The notes under the pieces: model-generated
The model's database searches: none
Told to the model about the DNA's origin: nothing
What the model saw: the letters and a program-made list of their open reading frames with translations, nothing else
Source of the DNA: Piezodorus guildinii
Taxonomy: Eukaryota; Arthropoda; Insecta; Hemiptera; Pentatomidae
Assembly (NCBI GenBank): GCA_023052935.1
Contig: CM041294.1
Coordinates: 25,252,641-25,316,640 of the forward strand
DNA length: 64,000 nucleotides
Direction of reading: 5' to 3'
Shown: positions 34,337 through 46,209 of the stretch, in pieces
How the letters are laid out: each line of letters opens with the position of its first letter
How positions within the stretch are numbered: position 1 is the first letter of the stretch
Made by a program: the position numbers and the translations under genes

Positions 34337-36789
34337 TCATCCATAATTGTAAATATTAATTTGTGTTTTTTATGTTGTTATTTAACAATATCATTAATTG
34401 AAAAATATTAATTTTTTACTAACCTTACAAAACTGATTTCTTAAATACAGAAGCCTTGGACAAGCAGTGACATCCACACCGCTACATTATTCGGACCCTA
34501 TAACGACTGCCTGAATCAAATGAGGGTTTCAAATTGAACACCTGTACCCCAACCTCCGTAACTTCATTGGTTGATCCTAATTCCTATATAGGGATCCATC
34601 CACGCTTTCCTGGACATAAAACAGAGCAGCTAAATATACGGTTAATGTATTCAGTGTTAATTGTTTTATGACTTGTAAAGAACTATTTAACAATTATTCT
34701 GGCTGAACGTTGAAGAGAAGTTTTATTATCTTTTTGGATAAACTTGAGCTTTTAAAAAAATTGATATCCATTTTATTGGTATGTAGGGTTTTATTTTTCA
34801 ACTCGTACATTTAATTATGAAAATAGATGATATTTTTAGGAAAGATCATTAGTAGTAAATGCTAATAATTCTAATTTTCTCTTTAATTAGAAATCCATTG
34901 AAGGCGATAGAAACATTGAAATAAACGACTTATCAAAAAACAACTAATAATAATTTGATTAATATTTCCATGCGACTAAAATATAACTTATTCTGCATTT
35001 TAAATTGATGATACACTTAAAAATGCGCTAATTTTATTATGTTGTATGTGCAATTATAAATAACATGTATATGATCTGTCTAGTAAGTCTTTAAAAATGA
35101 GTTTATAAAAAAATTAGTAATTGAGTAAGCAGTGCTATCTAGCGGTAGACGTAAACACCACATTTGATTCGAAAGATGATTCTCAATAAATTTTCTTTAA
35201 ATGGTGTTTTGTGAGGAAAATCAACCAAATAAAGAGATTGATGTCTGCTAAAATATAATTAATTGTTATATTTAATGGTTATAAGCTATAATCGAGATTT
35301 TTAAGTTTATAAAATATATTCATATTAAAAAATATTAGTAAGAGCCATTGTCAAATCCAATCTAATTTAAAAATTCTAAAATGTAAAACAATTCAGATCC
35401 ATGAAAAAACACCTAAAAAGTTTTATATCAGTGTCAATCATTCAATTTATCGGTGTTCATATCAAACTACGAATTTTGTAGATAATAATAGTGTTTGAAT
35501 TTGACACGAAAAACCTATAAAAAATCTAACTTCTATAAACTATAACATTTTCTCTTCACATTACAACGAATTTTTTTAAGATAGAAAAACCTTTTATATC
35601 AAAAGGGGCCTGGTAAAAAAGCAATAATTCACTTTTATTAATCTTTAATTAAAACAAAATCATTGACTTATAATGATGATGATTCTAATTTACAGCAATA
35701 TATACTACTTTGCCAATACTCATTAAATCAAATTAATCTTATCATGGCGTTAGCTAGAAAATGAATTCCTGCTAACACTAGACAGTTACCTATGTCCTAT
35801 TATCTAACATTTAGAATTTCATACAATAAGACGAAATATAAATAATTTTACCATTTTATTAGTACATTAATTTGAACATTTTAATTTCATAAATGGGTTA
35901 ATTTGAGCATTTACTGAAATAGCCTAAATTGAAACATTAAAAAAGAAAGCTGAAACTTATTATAAATTGTTCATCATTCTTCCTTTAACAAACAGAAAAA
36001 AGCTCCGCAATTATCCGAGTCGGATTTGTTAAGAGGAGAAGGATAAATAGATAAAACTGAATTTATCTAAAATTTTCGTGAATATGTCAGAAATGTTATG
36101 TTTATTGTAATACTCAAGATCAACATAGTGTTTGAATTTTTACTTATTTTTTATAAAATTAATTAATTATAAATTAGAATTAATTAAACTAAATCGTACT
36201 TGTCAATGATCCGGTGGATCGCGATTTCTTGGTGTTCTGTGGATGTTTGTCGAAAGTGGAGAACTCAGAAATATCGTTGTATCCATTTTTTTTAAACAAA
36301 AAAATTATATATTTTTTATAACTTTGTTATTACGATTGGCGTTAATATATTTGTGATAAACATGATAGTTTTTTTTTTCAGATATTAACGAAAAATCCAT
36401 AAAAAGTCAATTTATCTACTTCTCCCCTTATTACAAATCTCGATGCAGCACATTGTGGAGCTTCTTATTAGTAATTACGAAAAGGATAATGAACAATTTA
36501 TAACAAGATTCAGCTTTATTTTTAAATGGTTAGATTTCTGCACAAATAAAATGATTTGACAACGTAACAGTGTTGTACAAAGGGGTTGCGGTGTAGCTGA
36601 TGTTAGCTCTAGACATTGCGTACTTCATCAACAAGCAATAAGTAAAGACATATTTAGAAACCGCTATACTAAATTGTCAAAAACGTTGCTAGACTCTCTT
36701 ACTAAGGGCTTACGCAGGATTTTTGTGAGAGGGGAGTACATGTACATAAAAAATCTTAAGGGGAAATTGGTCAAAATATAAGTTATTTT
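34337..36789. other. AT-rich intergenic stretch
   Basis: About 2.4 kb with no open frame of interest and no repeat end recognised. A GC-richer patch at 34440-34620 gives only short frames. Confidence 0.35.
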
Positions 36790-37590
36790 TTTCCTTCTTC
36801 TTCTTTTGATTCTCCCTATAGTGCCGTATCAGCGTAGGAGAGCGTTTAGTCACCGGATCCAATCCTCTATATTCCCAGCTAGGTTCCTGGCCTGGCGGAA
36901 TCTTTCCTTCTTCCTCTGCAAAGCTTGTCGACGTACTCCAGGTAGGACATCCTTGGTCGCCCCCGAGGCCTTCTTCCATCTGGCACGTAGTCCACGTTTT
37001 TTATGGGATCTCAGTGATCCTCCATTCTAATAACGTGGCCGAACCACTTAAACTGAAAGGTTTGCAGAATTTACTTTAACGGCGCAACCTCCAGTTCCTG
37101 GCGAATCCGCTCATTCCTGACACGATCTCTTCATTTCAGCAGAATTTCATGATGCAGAAGAACTTTCTGACTCTGCTCTCCTGCCGGTCCGTCAATATCC
37201 AGCTTCCAGCTCCATGTAGCAGTATAGGCAAATATACTGACTTGAAGACATGGAGCTTAACACCTCTACCTACCTCTCGCATCCCTATTACAGTATTGCA
37301 TATCTGATAGTTGACTGCATTTCCCTTCCTGAGTCTGCTTTCCCAGATTTTTCTATTACTGTGCCGAGGTAGGTGAAATCCGTAACCACTTCCATTTCCT
37401 CTCCGTTACAGTATATATGGACCCCTTGCCTTCACACTTGTAGTATCTTGCTTTTGCGGGTATTTATTTTCATTCCTTTTCGGCTAAGCTCTTCATGCCA
37501 TTCAGTTACCGCTTGCTATAATTTATCTACGGTGTACGCCACAAGAACAATCTCGTCCTCTCCAAGGTCCTCCTTCTTTTACATATGATG
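36790..37590 (-). pseudogene. RTE/F52C9.6-like LINE reverse-transcriptase C-terminal part
   Basis: The minus strand, across frames, reads EWHEELSRKGMKINTRKSKI, EEMEVVTDFTYLGTVIE, FKWFGHVIRMEDH and DGRRPRGRPRMSYLEYVDKL. This is the thumb and tail of a common insect LINE family (KMKINxxKSK, YLG, FKWFGHV.R). Stops and shifts are frequent. It ends in a poly-purine-rich stretch near 36800. Confidence 0.75.
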
Positions 37591-37747
37591 GCTACATCCA
37601 TGTACAGCAAGAATAGCATTTTTTTCCCAAACTATAAATTTGAAAATTAAGTACGTGCTTGGAAGTAAAAGCAGTCTCTAACCATACTTTTTATCATTGA
37701 GGTGTATGGTAAACAGTTGAGATGATGATAGAAAAAAATAAAATTAA

Positions 37748-38103
37748 GTCAGCCTTGTAAACATTTTTTTTAATGTCGCCAACGTTTCGTCCGATATATG
37801 CGAACCATCATCAGGACTGGAAACAATCATAATTTAATTATCGTTAGGTGGAGACCAAGCGGATTGAAAATTGATGTTATTTTTTTTTAAAAACATATAA
37901 ATTTCATAGTCATCATCATTATAATACCGCATAATTTATTTTTTTATCTGTTTTACCACTTACAATATATCATTTACTTATATATACCGAAAGAAAAAAT
38001 TGTGTGCATCTCTTTTGTTTCTGATTATAATCAGCCCTTATTATTGGTCGTATGTTTGAACCGAAACGTCGGCAATATTAAAAAATTGTTTAATAGGCTG
38101 ACT
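37748..38103. repeat. Foldback-like element with hammerhead-like motif, second family
   Basis: The left arm AGTCAGCCTTGTAAACATTT to GTCGCCAACGTTTCG is inverted at the right (CGAAACGTCGGCAATATTAA to AATAGGCTGACT), arms about 45 bp and about 80% matching. In reverse the left arm reads CTGATGATG, a GTTCG/CGGAC hairpin, then GAAACGTT. Confidence 0.6.
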
Positions 38104-38334
38104 CGTGAATATTTCTTCCTATCATACCTTTTATTGTATTGCCTTACCATTTTTTTTTTATTATTATTTTTTTTTTTATTTTAACTTATCCCAAACATTT
38201 TATAACGTAAGGGCCGCGACCAGCAATTACTCATGCTTTTTATCAATTTTTGTTTTTTTTCAAAACACCTATCAGATTTTTTTTTTTCCTTTTTTACCAA
38301 TGAAAATTTAGACCACGAGGAAACACTTTAAGAC

Positions 38335-38535
38335 CACCGAACCCTGAAATAGATAACACGACAGGAACAGCCTTCCTCCTGGACAGAGATGTCTTGAAGG
38401 AGGCGGCGCAGGCTCCAGCCACAGTCGGAGGGAAACATGGAGGCTGCACGGATGCGGCTGGAAGCCATCCTTCTCGATGCACAAGCTGCTGGTCTATCCA
38501 GGTATAATGCTCCTTCTCAAAATTTAAATTATCCA
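38335..38535 (-). CDS. Possible receptor-like first exon
   Basis: An isolated GC-rich block (much richer than its flanks). One minus frame reads MASSRIRAASMFPSDCGWSL, RRLLQDISVQEEGCSCRVIY, with a candidate donor TTTCAGG|GTTCGG. It could be a receptor amino-terminal exon. Other frames on both strands are also open (89 codons on minus, about 50 on plus), so the coding frame is undecided. Confidence 0.25.
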
Positions 38536-38650
38536 ACAAATTTGTACAATTGGTTAACGTCAATAATAGGTTAAGATTAACTAATTTATAGATAAGAAAT
38601 ATCTAACATTTCCTTTAAATTTGATTGCAAAGTCAGCATACTTAGTATAA

Positions 38651-39297
38651 AAATCTGGTGCGGGCAACACACGACTTTCACTTACCGTTGTTGAAATCAA
38701 TTAAAGAATTTTCAAATACAGTTAGAGATAAAAATACGTGAAAATATTAAAGTTTAAGTCTATATAAATTGCATTTATATAGAAACATGTGTTTTATTAA
38801 AAAATCTATTATATTATTATCTAAAATGATCAGTTAGTTTTATGTTAATTTCATCACTCTCTATTAACTTTTAAAACCTTGTGTATGAGATCATATTTTT
38901 TTTTTAAATCTTTAGCTTTCCAACGGTATATCATAGATGTATATTACTGCTCTTATGTTCAAAAACGAAAAATTACATTAAAAAAATATTTTTTCAGTTT
39001 TCTCCTTTATTTGGGTATCGAATTTATTCAATTTATATATTTACCTGTTTTTCATCAGCGTTACCAAGATAATATAGTTATTTTTATTGAATCTACAAAA
39101 TTAAAGGTACTTTAGGGGAAGAAAATATCGGCATTTAAGCCCTGTCAGACCATTTTAATCAGAATAAAACCTACATGATATTAAAGCCCATTAAATTTTA
39201 CATCGATATAGCGAGTTTTGTCACGTCTCGGGCGTATAGTTGTCTTAAATATGAAATTTCAGATTCATAAGACTTACCGTTTCCGCCCGGGAGTTAC

Positions 39298-39330
<33 letters not shown>

Positions 39331-39474
39331 AGACACACACACACAGACCTTTTTTGGGACTTTATTTGGACTCAGGGGACCCTAAAACGTGTATTTCCGT
39401 TGAAAACTGGAATTCGAAAATTTTCACGATCGCAATACTTCCCCTTACTATATATAGTAAGTGAAAGTAAAAAT
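38651..39474 (+). mobile_element. DINE/helentron-like copy, full length
   Basis: The best reference copy, 0.82 kb. The 5' end is TCTGGTGCGGGCAACACACG followed by the ACTTTCACTTAC repeat at 38674-38685. The core has CTTTCCAACGGTATATCATA and GCCCGGGAGTTACCACACAC, with an AC microsatellite at 39299-39345. The 3' hairpin TTACTATATATAGTAA continues as GTGAAAGTAAAAA. The 5' repeat is the complement of the hairpin arm but lies about 23 bases inside the end. Confidence 0.85.
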
Positions 39475-39626
39475 TATGCAAAACTAACAACGCCCAAAAA
39501 TATTTTTGTTGTCATTTCAAAGAGGTTCACAGTTTTAAAGCTACGTATGTTTCGATTTGGATCTATATCTCCTCTTCAGCTTATCCTATTTTTACATTCT
39601 GAGACTCGTTAAAATAAAAAAGTTCC

Positions 39627-40531
39627 TTTTTACTTTTACTTACCAATATATGAAATATATAGTAAGGGAAAGTATTGCGATCGTGAAAATTTTCGAATTC
39701 CAGTTTTCGACGGAAGCCCTTCGATGACCAAGCCCCCAAAAAAAGGTCTGGGTGTGTGTGTGTCCGTGTGTGGTAAGTCTAGCGCAAAAACGAAAAGTCG
39801 AACAAAAAAAAAATTCATATTTAAGACACCTATACGCCCGAGATGTCATAGCAACTTTTACATCAAAATCGGCTAATCAGAAGAGCCACTTTATACTATG
39901 CATTTTGTACCTTTTTACCATTTTCTCAAAAACGACTGTAAGGATTTTAATTAAACTCGCCATATTGATGTAAAATTTAATGGGCTTTAATATCATGCAG
40001 GATTTATTCTTATTAAAATAGTTTGACAGGGCTTAAATGCCGATATTTTAAATTTCCTTCTTCTAAAGTACCTTTAATTTAAATACCTTTGTACATTAAG
40101 ATTAAGATTAACCATATCATCTTAATGACATTGCTGGAGGACGGCTAAATATACAAGTGGGACGAATTTGTTGACCAACTAAAGGATAAAAGAGCAAATT
40201 ATTTTTTATTTAATTTTTGGTTTTTTGATAATAAGATCAGTAATATGAGAAGTATTATATACCGTTGGAAAGAGAAAGATTTAAGAAAAAATATTATCTG
40301 ATACACGGAATTGTGAAAGTTAATGGAAAGCGATGAAAAGCCGATAAAACTAACTGATTGTTGTAGATAAAAATATAATAGATAATTTAATAAAATACAT
40401 GCTTCTATTGAAATTCAATTTAATTAATTTTTTTAACAATTTATATTTATCTCTAAATGTATTTAAAAATTCTTAAATTGATTTTAACAATCGAGGTAAG
40501 TGAAAGTCGTGTGTTTCCCGCACCAGATTTA
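39627..40531 (-). mobile_element. DINE/helentron-like copy, inverted next to the previous one
   Basis: Minus orientation: 5' end at about 40530 (TCTGGTGCGGGAAACACACG) and 3' end at about 39627-39670 with a hairpin carrying an insertion (TATATATTTCATATATTGG). Its 3' end faces the 3' end of the 38.65 kb copy across about 150 bp. Confidence 0.8.
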
Positions 40532-40782
40532 AACAAAATAGATATAAGCAGAAAAAAACAAACATAATTGAAGTAAAGTTTTTTAACGAATAGCGTCGAC
40601 CCTAGAACACGTAGTTACAACTAGTTTAAAGCAAACCTCTTATGAGTTTAAGCGTGGGTCAATCCATTTGTAATCGCCCATTTTTAATTCATTTTGATTT
40701 ATAAATTTTAACCTGTTATTTTTATTTTAAGTCGGGTTCCTTAACATATCTTAGGAAAATCAAAATCAAATCAAAACAAAAA

Positions 40783-41559
40783 CGCTGCAAATTATTACAC
40801 AATGGTTTATTATTTTCAAATAAAAATATTGATGAATTTTGATTTGAAGTATATATATGCGAGATTTTAATTTTCCAATTTTTTTCTTTTATATAATTAT
40901 TGGCGGTTCTTTGGTTAAAAAACGATGATGATTTTTTTTTCTATCTTGGAAAATAACGTAGATACAAGAGTATATATAAGCGAGATTTTTTTTCTTTTCT
41001 TTTTTCTCTTTAATATAATTATTCGCGGTTTTTTTGGTTAAAAAACAATAATGATTTTTGTTTTCTATCTTCGAAAATAACGTAGTTACACGTGTATATA
41101 TAAGCGAGATTTCAATCTTTTTCATTTTTTTTTTTTTTTATCCCGCTTTACTGATTCTAAAACTCTATACATACTTTTCTCTATCGTCAAAAATAACTTG
41201 AGTTATGAGCGTATTTATGTGAAAAAAAACAATTTTTTTTTCTTTTCTTTTATATAATTATTCGCGTTTTATTGGTTAAAAAACACTAATAATCTTCAAA
41301 AATAACTGAGTTATTGAATAAAATTATTTTAATCGGCCGCCATTTTAAAACTAACTAGCTGATATCAAGTCTATGTGTTAGGACCATCGTTGAATGGACT
41401 AGTATTTTTGTGGCGAATTTAAAAAAAATTGGTCCAGTAGTTTCGGAGATATGCCGCGGACGGCGGACAAACGGATTTTTTTTTATTCGTTATTCGGATT
41501 CTACGCATCTTGAAACGTAAACCCTTAAATTTTGAGCAGGTGTAATTTTTTTATTTATT

Positions 41560-41592
<33 letters not shown>

Positions 41593-41636
41593 GATTACAA
41601 AGGTTGATTATTGAAAATAATAAACCAAAACTAACA
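40783..41636 (+). mobile_element. A/T-repeat TIR element, full length
   Basis: Reference copy, 0.85 kb. The left end is CGCTGCAAATTATTACACAA then TGGTTTATTATTTTCAAAT. The core has T-rich repeat units (TATCTTCGAAAATAACGTAG, TATATAAGCGAGATTTCAAT, GCGTATTTATGTG). Then come CGGCCGCCATTTTAA, TTCGGAGATATGCCGCGGAC, ATTCGGATTCTACGCATCTT and a T-run. The right end is GGTTGATTATTGAAAATAAT then AAACCA. No transposase; superfamily unknown. Confidence 0.65.
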
Positions 41637-43042
41637 ATATTATTAGGTTGTGGTTTACATTTTTGTACCCACGACACATAAGATAATTATAGAAGAAAGT
41701 GGTTACAAAACTTCTCAAAAAGTAATAAATAACGAGTTAAAACATTATAAATGAAAAGAGACTCACCTTTGATTATCTTTTCTTATATAGCTTAGTCATT
41801 ATGCTACTCGCTGTAAAGATTTCGACCTTAAGACAGAGAATCCATTTTTTAAAATAGAAATTTTCAACAATTGCAAAAATCGCCTATTTCGCCTAAGTAT
41901 TAGCGATCTTTAGAATTAAATATCTCAAAAGGGATTTGTGCTGCCATACTAAAAGTATTAGCCAGAAAAATGTTTCAAGAAAGTTCTTTAAATCAGAAAA
42001 GAATAGAGAATTACTAGAGAAAAAATCACGAAACTCAAAAAAGTTGAGCGGCACGATTTCTAATGGATTGATCCGGTTTATTTTATGATAAGAACTTTAT
42101 TAACGACCCAAAGTTGCTACATGGGCGGTCATTTAAATATTTTAAAAAATTTAAAAGGTCACTGGCTAGGTTTATATAAATCAAAAATATCACAACCATC
42201 CACGAATATTCTTGAGCACAAATCAAGCAAAAAAAAAAGGATCTGTACTGTTATACCAGGAGGTGATTTGACTTTATGAGGGGTTCATATAATAAAGATA
42301 AAATATAATATAACTGCACTTACATAGAATATGTATTCACCATAGACACAATCAAAATTATCCGGAACTTCCTTTTGTGTTTTTTTTTTCTTGTAATAAA
42401 CAAAAATGAAATCGTTTTACACCATCTGAATGGAAATGTATAATTTTCATTACATCATTCATGGTGCATTTATAAAAAAAAAAAAAGAAGTAAAATTTTG
42501 CTTTAATTCTATATTTGTACGTAAGTTAGATCGTCTCTTAAATTTTATCTTTGAAAAAACATGTTCATAAATCGCGTATCCAATAAATGCTGTCAAAATC
42601 GTAAAATTTGTATGTGTACCACCTGAAAAATTGGTCTTAATAATTAATTAGAAGTTTTTTTTTTTCAAAATAAGGATTTTTACTGTACTTGATTAATGAA
42701 CTTCTACTACGTGTGATTTTTAAGTCAATATGTGTTTCTTAGTGAAAAGGACTAACCAATATATTTTCGTTGGATTAATAATATGACTAAATAAATATAA
42801 TAATAATGATAATATACATAATAAATATAAGACGTTTTAAATGTCGCATCCATTCCGAGCGATTATCATTAAAGTGCTAATGCATATGACTCCCATTCCT
42901 CAATATTAAAAGCATATCGTGAGAAATATACAGCGCTTCCCGAAAATAATCATATATCGATAGGACATAATGGATGATGAGGAATTAATATAAGAATAGC
43001 GTTAAAAGGAGTACAAAAATAATTTATGGAAGGCTATGAACA
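41637..43042. other. AT-rich intergenic stretch
   Basis: No gene or repeat end recognised over 1.4 kb. Confidence 0.35.
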
Positions 43043-43351
43043 AAATCTGGTGCGGGCAACACACGACTTTCACTTACGTCCATTTTAAAAATCAATGAAA
43101 GAATTTTCAAATACAGTGAGAGATAAAAATACGTGAAGCTATTAAAGAATTAATTAAATTGAATTTATATAGAAATGTGTGCTTTATTAAAAAATCTATT
43201 ATATTGTTATCTCAAATAATCAGTTAGTTTTATCTTCTTTTCATCACTCTCTATTAGCTTTTAAAAGCTTGAGTATAAGATAATATTTTTTCTAAAATCT
43301 TTAGCTTTCCAACGGTATAGCATACATGTATATTATTGCTCTTATGTTAAA

Positions 43352-43385
<34 letters not shown>

Positions 43386-43584
43386 CTTAGCCCCTTATTT
43401 TTTTTTTCTTCTAAGCTCCTGCAATGCTGGTAAGTTCTCCTTTTTCTGCAATCGTGCATTTTAAGGAGTTGCAAATCTTTAACGTAACTTCTGGAGAGTA
43501 ATAACATTATGAATAATAATTCAGGTGATGGGGCTCACCTTCTAGTTTGTTTCGGCCTTACAACTAAAACTTAAACTAATTTAT

Positions 43585-46209
43585 TTATTTGTTGAGTTTC
43601 TGCCATCGCTGAGGTATTCCTGGGGGTTTTAGTTGATTAAATATAGGGTTATTTACAAATTTCGTTGATTCGAAAAACTTTAAATTCCTCTCACTCATAA
43701 AGTTTTTAATTGTTGGCATTTTCATCTCTTCATGTAATTTCTTTGTTTTTACTCTTTGGAATATCGTCCCTTTTGCGATTCTTCTTAGAATGCCGTTTTG
43801 AAATGCCTGGACATTCTTTTCCGTAGATTTCGCTACGTGTGGAAAAAGTTGTGAGCCGTACAACAGTGACGGACGAAGAATTGTTTTGTATATCATCGCT
43901 TTTAGTCGGAGAGATATACTTGGAGATGAAATCAAATGGTTAAGCCTAAACATTTTTCGCCTTACAGATTTAATTTTTTTAGAAAAGTGGACTGAAAATT
44001 TTAAGTGTCTGTCGAACGTGATTCCAAGATATACAATATTTTTAGACAGTTTAATTTGGCAATTATTAAGATTAAATCCTGAAGGAAGTTTTTTCTTACC
44101 CTTCTGGAACGAATAAACAATAGCCTTTGTTTTGTCAGGATTAATTTCTATGTTTAGCCACTTTAGCTCTAAAGCTATTTTTTGACAGGCACTTTGGGAC
44201 TGTTTGAGAGCCGTACTGGCATTGGAGCTGCTGCTCGTGACTGCAATATCGTCGGCAAAAGCTGATACAGTGGCTTTCTCGTACTTCCTTCCAACGATGT
44301 CAGAAGTGTAAATGGAGAACAATATAGGAGACAGCACTGCTCCTTGTGGAACACCACATGTAAGTGGTACCGAACCGGAGAGCTCTTCCGCAACTTTTAC
44401 AGCTAAGTAGCGATTGCTCAAAAACGATTTAATGACCGAATACAGTTGTTCCGGACACTCTCGTTCAATCAGTTTTTGGCAGAGGATTTCGTGAGTCACA
44501 GAGTCGAAAGCTTTAGAACAGTCGAGGGCTATCATAGCAGTTGCCTTGTTCGAGTTTAAGTTCCTGGTCACCTCATTGTGCAGTTTAACCAAACAATGTT
44601 CTGTGCTCAATTGAGATTGAAACCCTGCTTGTTCCGGTGGGATTATTTCATTTTGATCGCAGAACATCCTTAGGTAATTAAGGATCGTTTTCTCGAAAAC
44701 TTTTCCCATATGTGGTAATAAACTAACTGGACGGTAGTGAGATGGCTCATTTCCAGATTTTGCAGGTTTCAGGAGAGGGAATAGTACTGCACTCTTCCAT
44801 GCATTAGGGAAATATCTTAGCCGTAAGCAGGAATTATACAAGTTAACTAGGTGCATTAATCCTTTTCTTGGAAGTTGTTTCAGTAATACACTCTGTATAC
44901 CGTCACATCCTGGTGCCTTATTACCGTGAGTCCGGCGAAGAACCGCTTTTAATTGTTTGTAGGACACGAACATGAAATTGCTTTCTTTTTCTTTCTGTGG
45001 GAGTAAGTTGGCAACCCCTGTCTTATTTCTTATTTCTGTATCGAAGTATTCAGCTAGTTTTCTAGCCTGTTCTCCTGAGCTCAATAATTTATTATCTTCG
45101 TGAATTCTGATAGAAGTTGAATTTCTAGTCACTCTCTTTGTCATCGTCCATAATTTTCGGTGATCTCCATGCGCCGCTCTTAGTTTTTCTTCCCACATAG
45201 TCGTCTTCCACGTGCTAATAAGGTTACGAATCTGTACAGTAAGAGCATTCAATACTTTCTTTGTATTTCTGTCTCGGGTGCGGTACCATCTATTTTTCCA
45301 GTTGTTTCGCAACGATATCAACCGTAGAATATGTTCTGGTGGTACACGAATTGAAGGTGGTAGAGGACAGAATTTTGGAATGGCGACGTTCGCTGAACTT
45401 AAAATTACTTGGGAAAAAGTAAATATTTGGGCATCAATATCTTCCTTTGATTGTAGAGTTGGGATTGCTTGTAATTGGTGACATATCTGGCTGCGGTATA
45501 AGTCCCAGTCAGCATTTTTATAATTGTATTTTGTAGGACTATGTATTTGATCGCATTGTTTTCCTGTAATGTGGTACAGAACTGGCCTGTGATCAGATGT
45601 CACAAAATCAAGCGTAGTACATTCAGCGACCCTATGCGGTTGTCTTGTTAGGAAAAGGTCAATGGTTGATGTAATTGTCGAATTGGCTCTATGGATGAAT
45701 GTGTGACTATTAGGATAGATCACGGAGAAGCGTGATTTGGAAATGAATTCACCTGCTTTATTATTCCTTGTATTATTCCACAATTTATGTCAGGCGTTTA
45801 GGTCTCCGATTATCCAATGGTTCGTTTGTTTGGAACATTCTAACAATAGACTTTTGAACTCTTTTAAGGAACTATTTGGGCGACGGTACAGTGCGGTTAT
45901 TCGTGTAGGCTGCTGAAGCTGCACCTGAACAGACACTAGGTTAATTCTCTTGCAAGTTATATTTATTGGTGAGGACAACCTCTTCCACGCAATGCCATCA
46001 CGTATAGCCATGAGAACACCTCCATATGAATCTTCTGAATTATCTTGAACCAACGAAAAACCATTGATGGAAAGGTTGTGGTGTTTCAGCCTTGTATCGG
46101 TGATGATGACTACCGCTGGTTGAGTTAGTGCAATGAGGGTTTCAACTTCTCCTATTTTATTTTCAAGTCCATCGGTGTTGAAATTCAGAACTTTTAATTG
46201 ATTGATCAT
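43585..46209 (-). pseudogene. LINE ORF2: AP endonuclease and reverse transcriptase, one nonsense codon
   Basis: The frame of 875 codons starts MINQLKVLNFNTDGLENKIG. Residues 1-140 form the start of the endonuclease (NFNTDGL, TDTRL, YGGVLMAIRD, ALYRRPN, GDLNA). A TGA at 45790-45792 stands where Jockey proteins usually have GDLNAxH, probably from CGA. The frame then continues with endonuclease TSDHRPVLY and the RT domain: GCDGIQSVLLKQLP, HYRPVSLLPHMGKVFEK, IALDCSKAFDSV, GVPQGAVLSPILFS and catalytic FADD. The stop at 43585-43587 follows QRWQKLNK. The start ATG overlaps the ORF1 stop as ATGA, suggesting termination-reinitiation. Confidence 0.9.
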
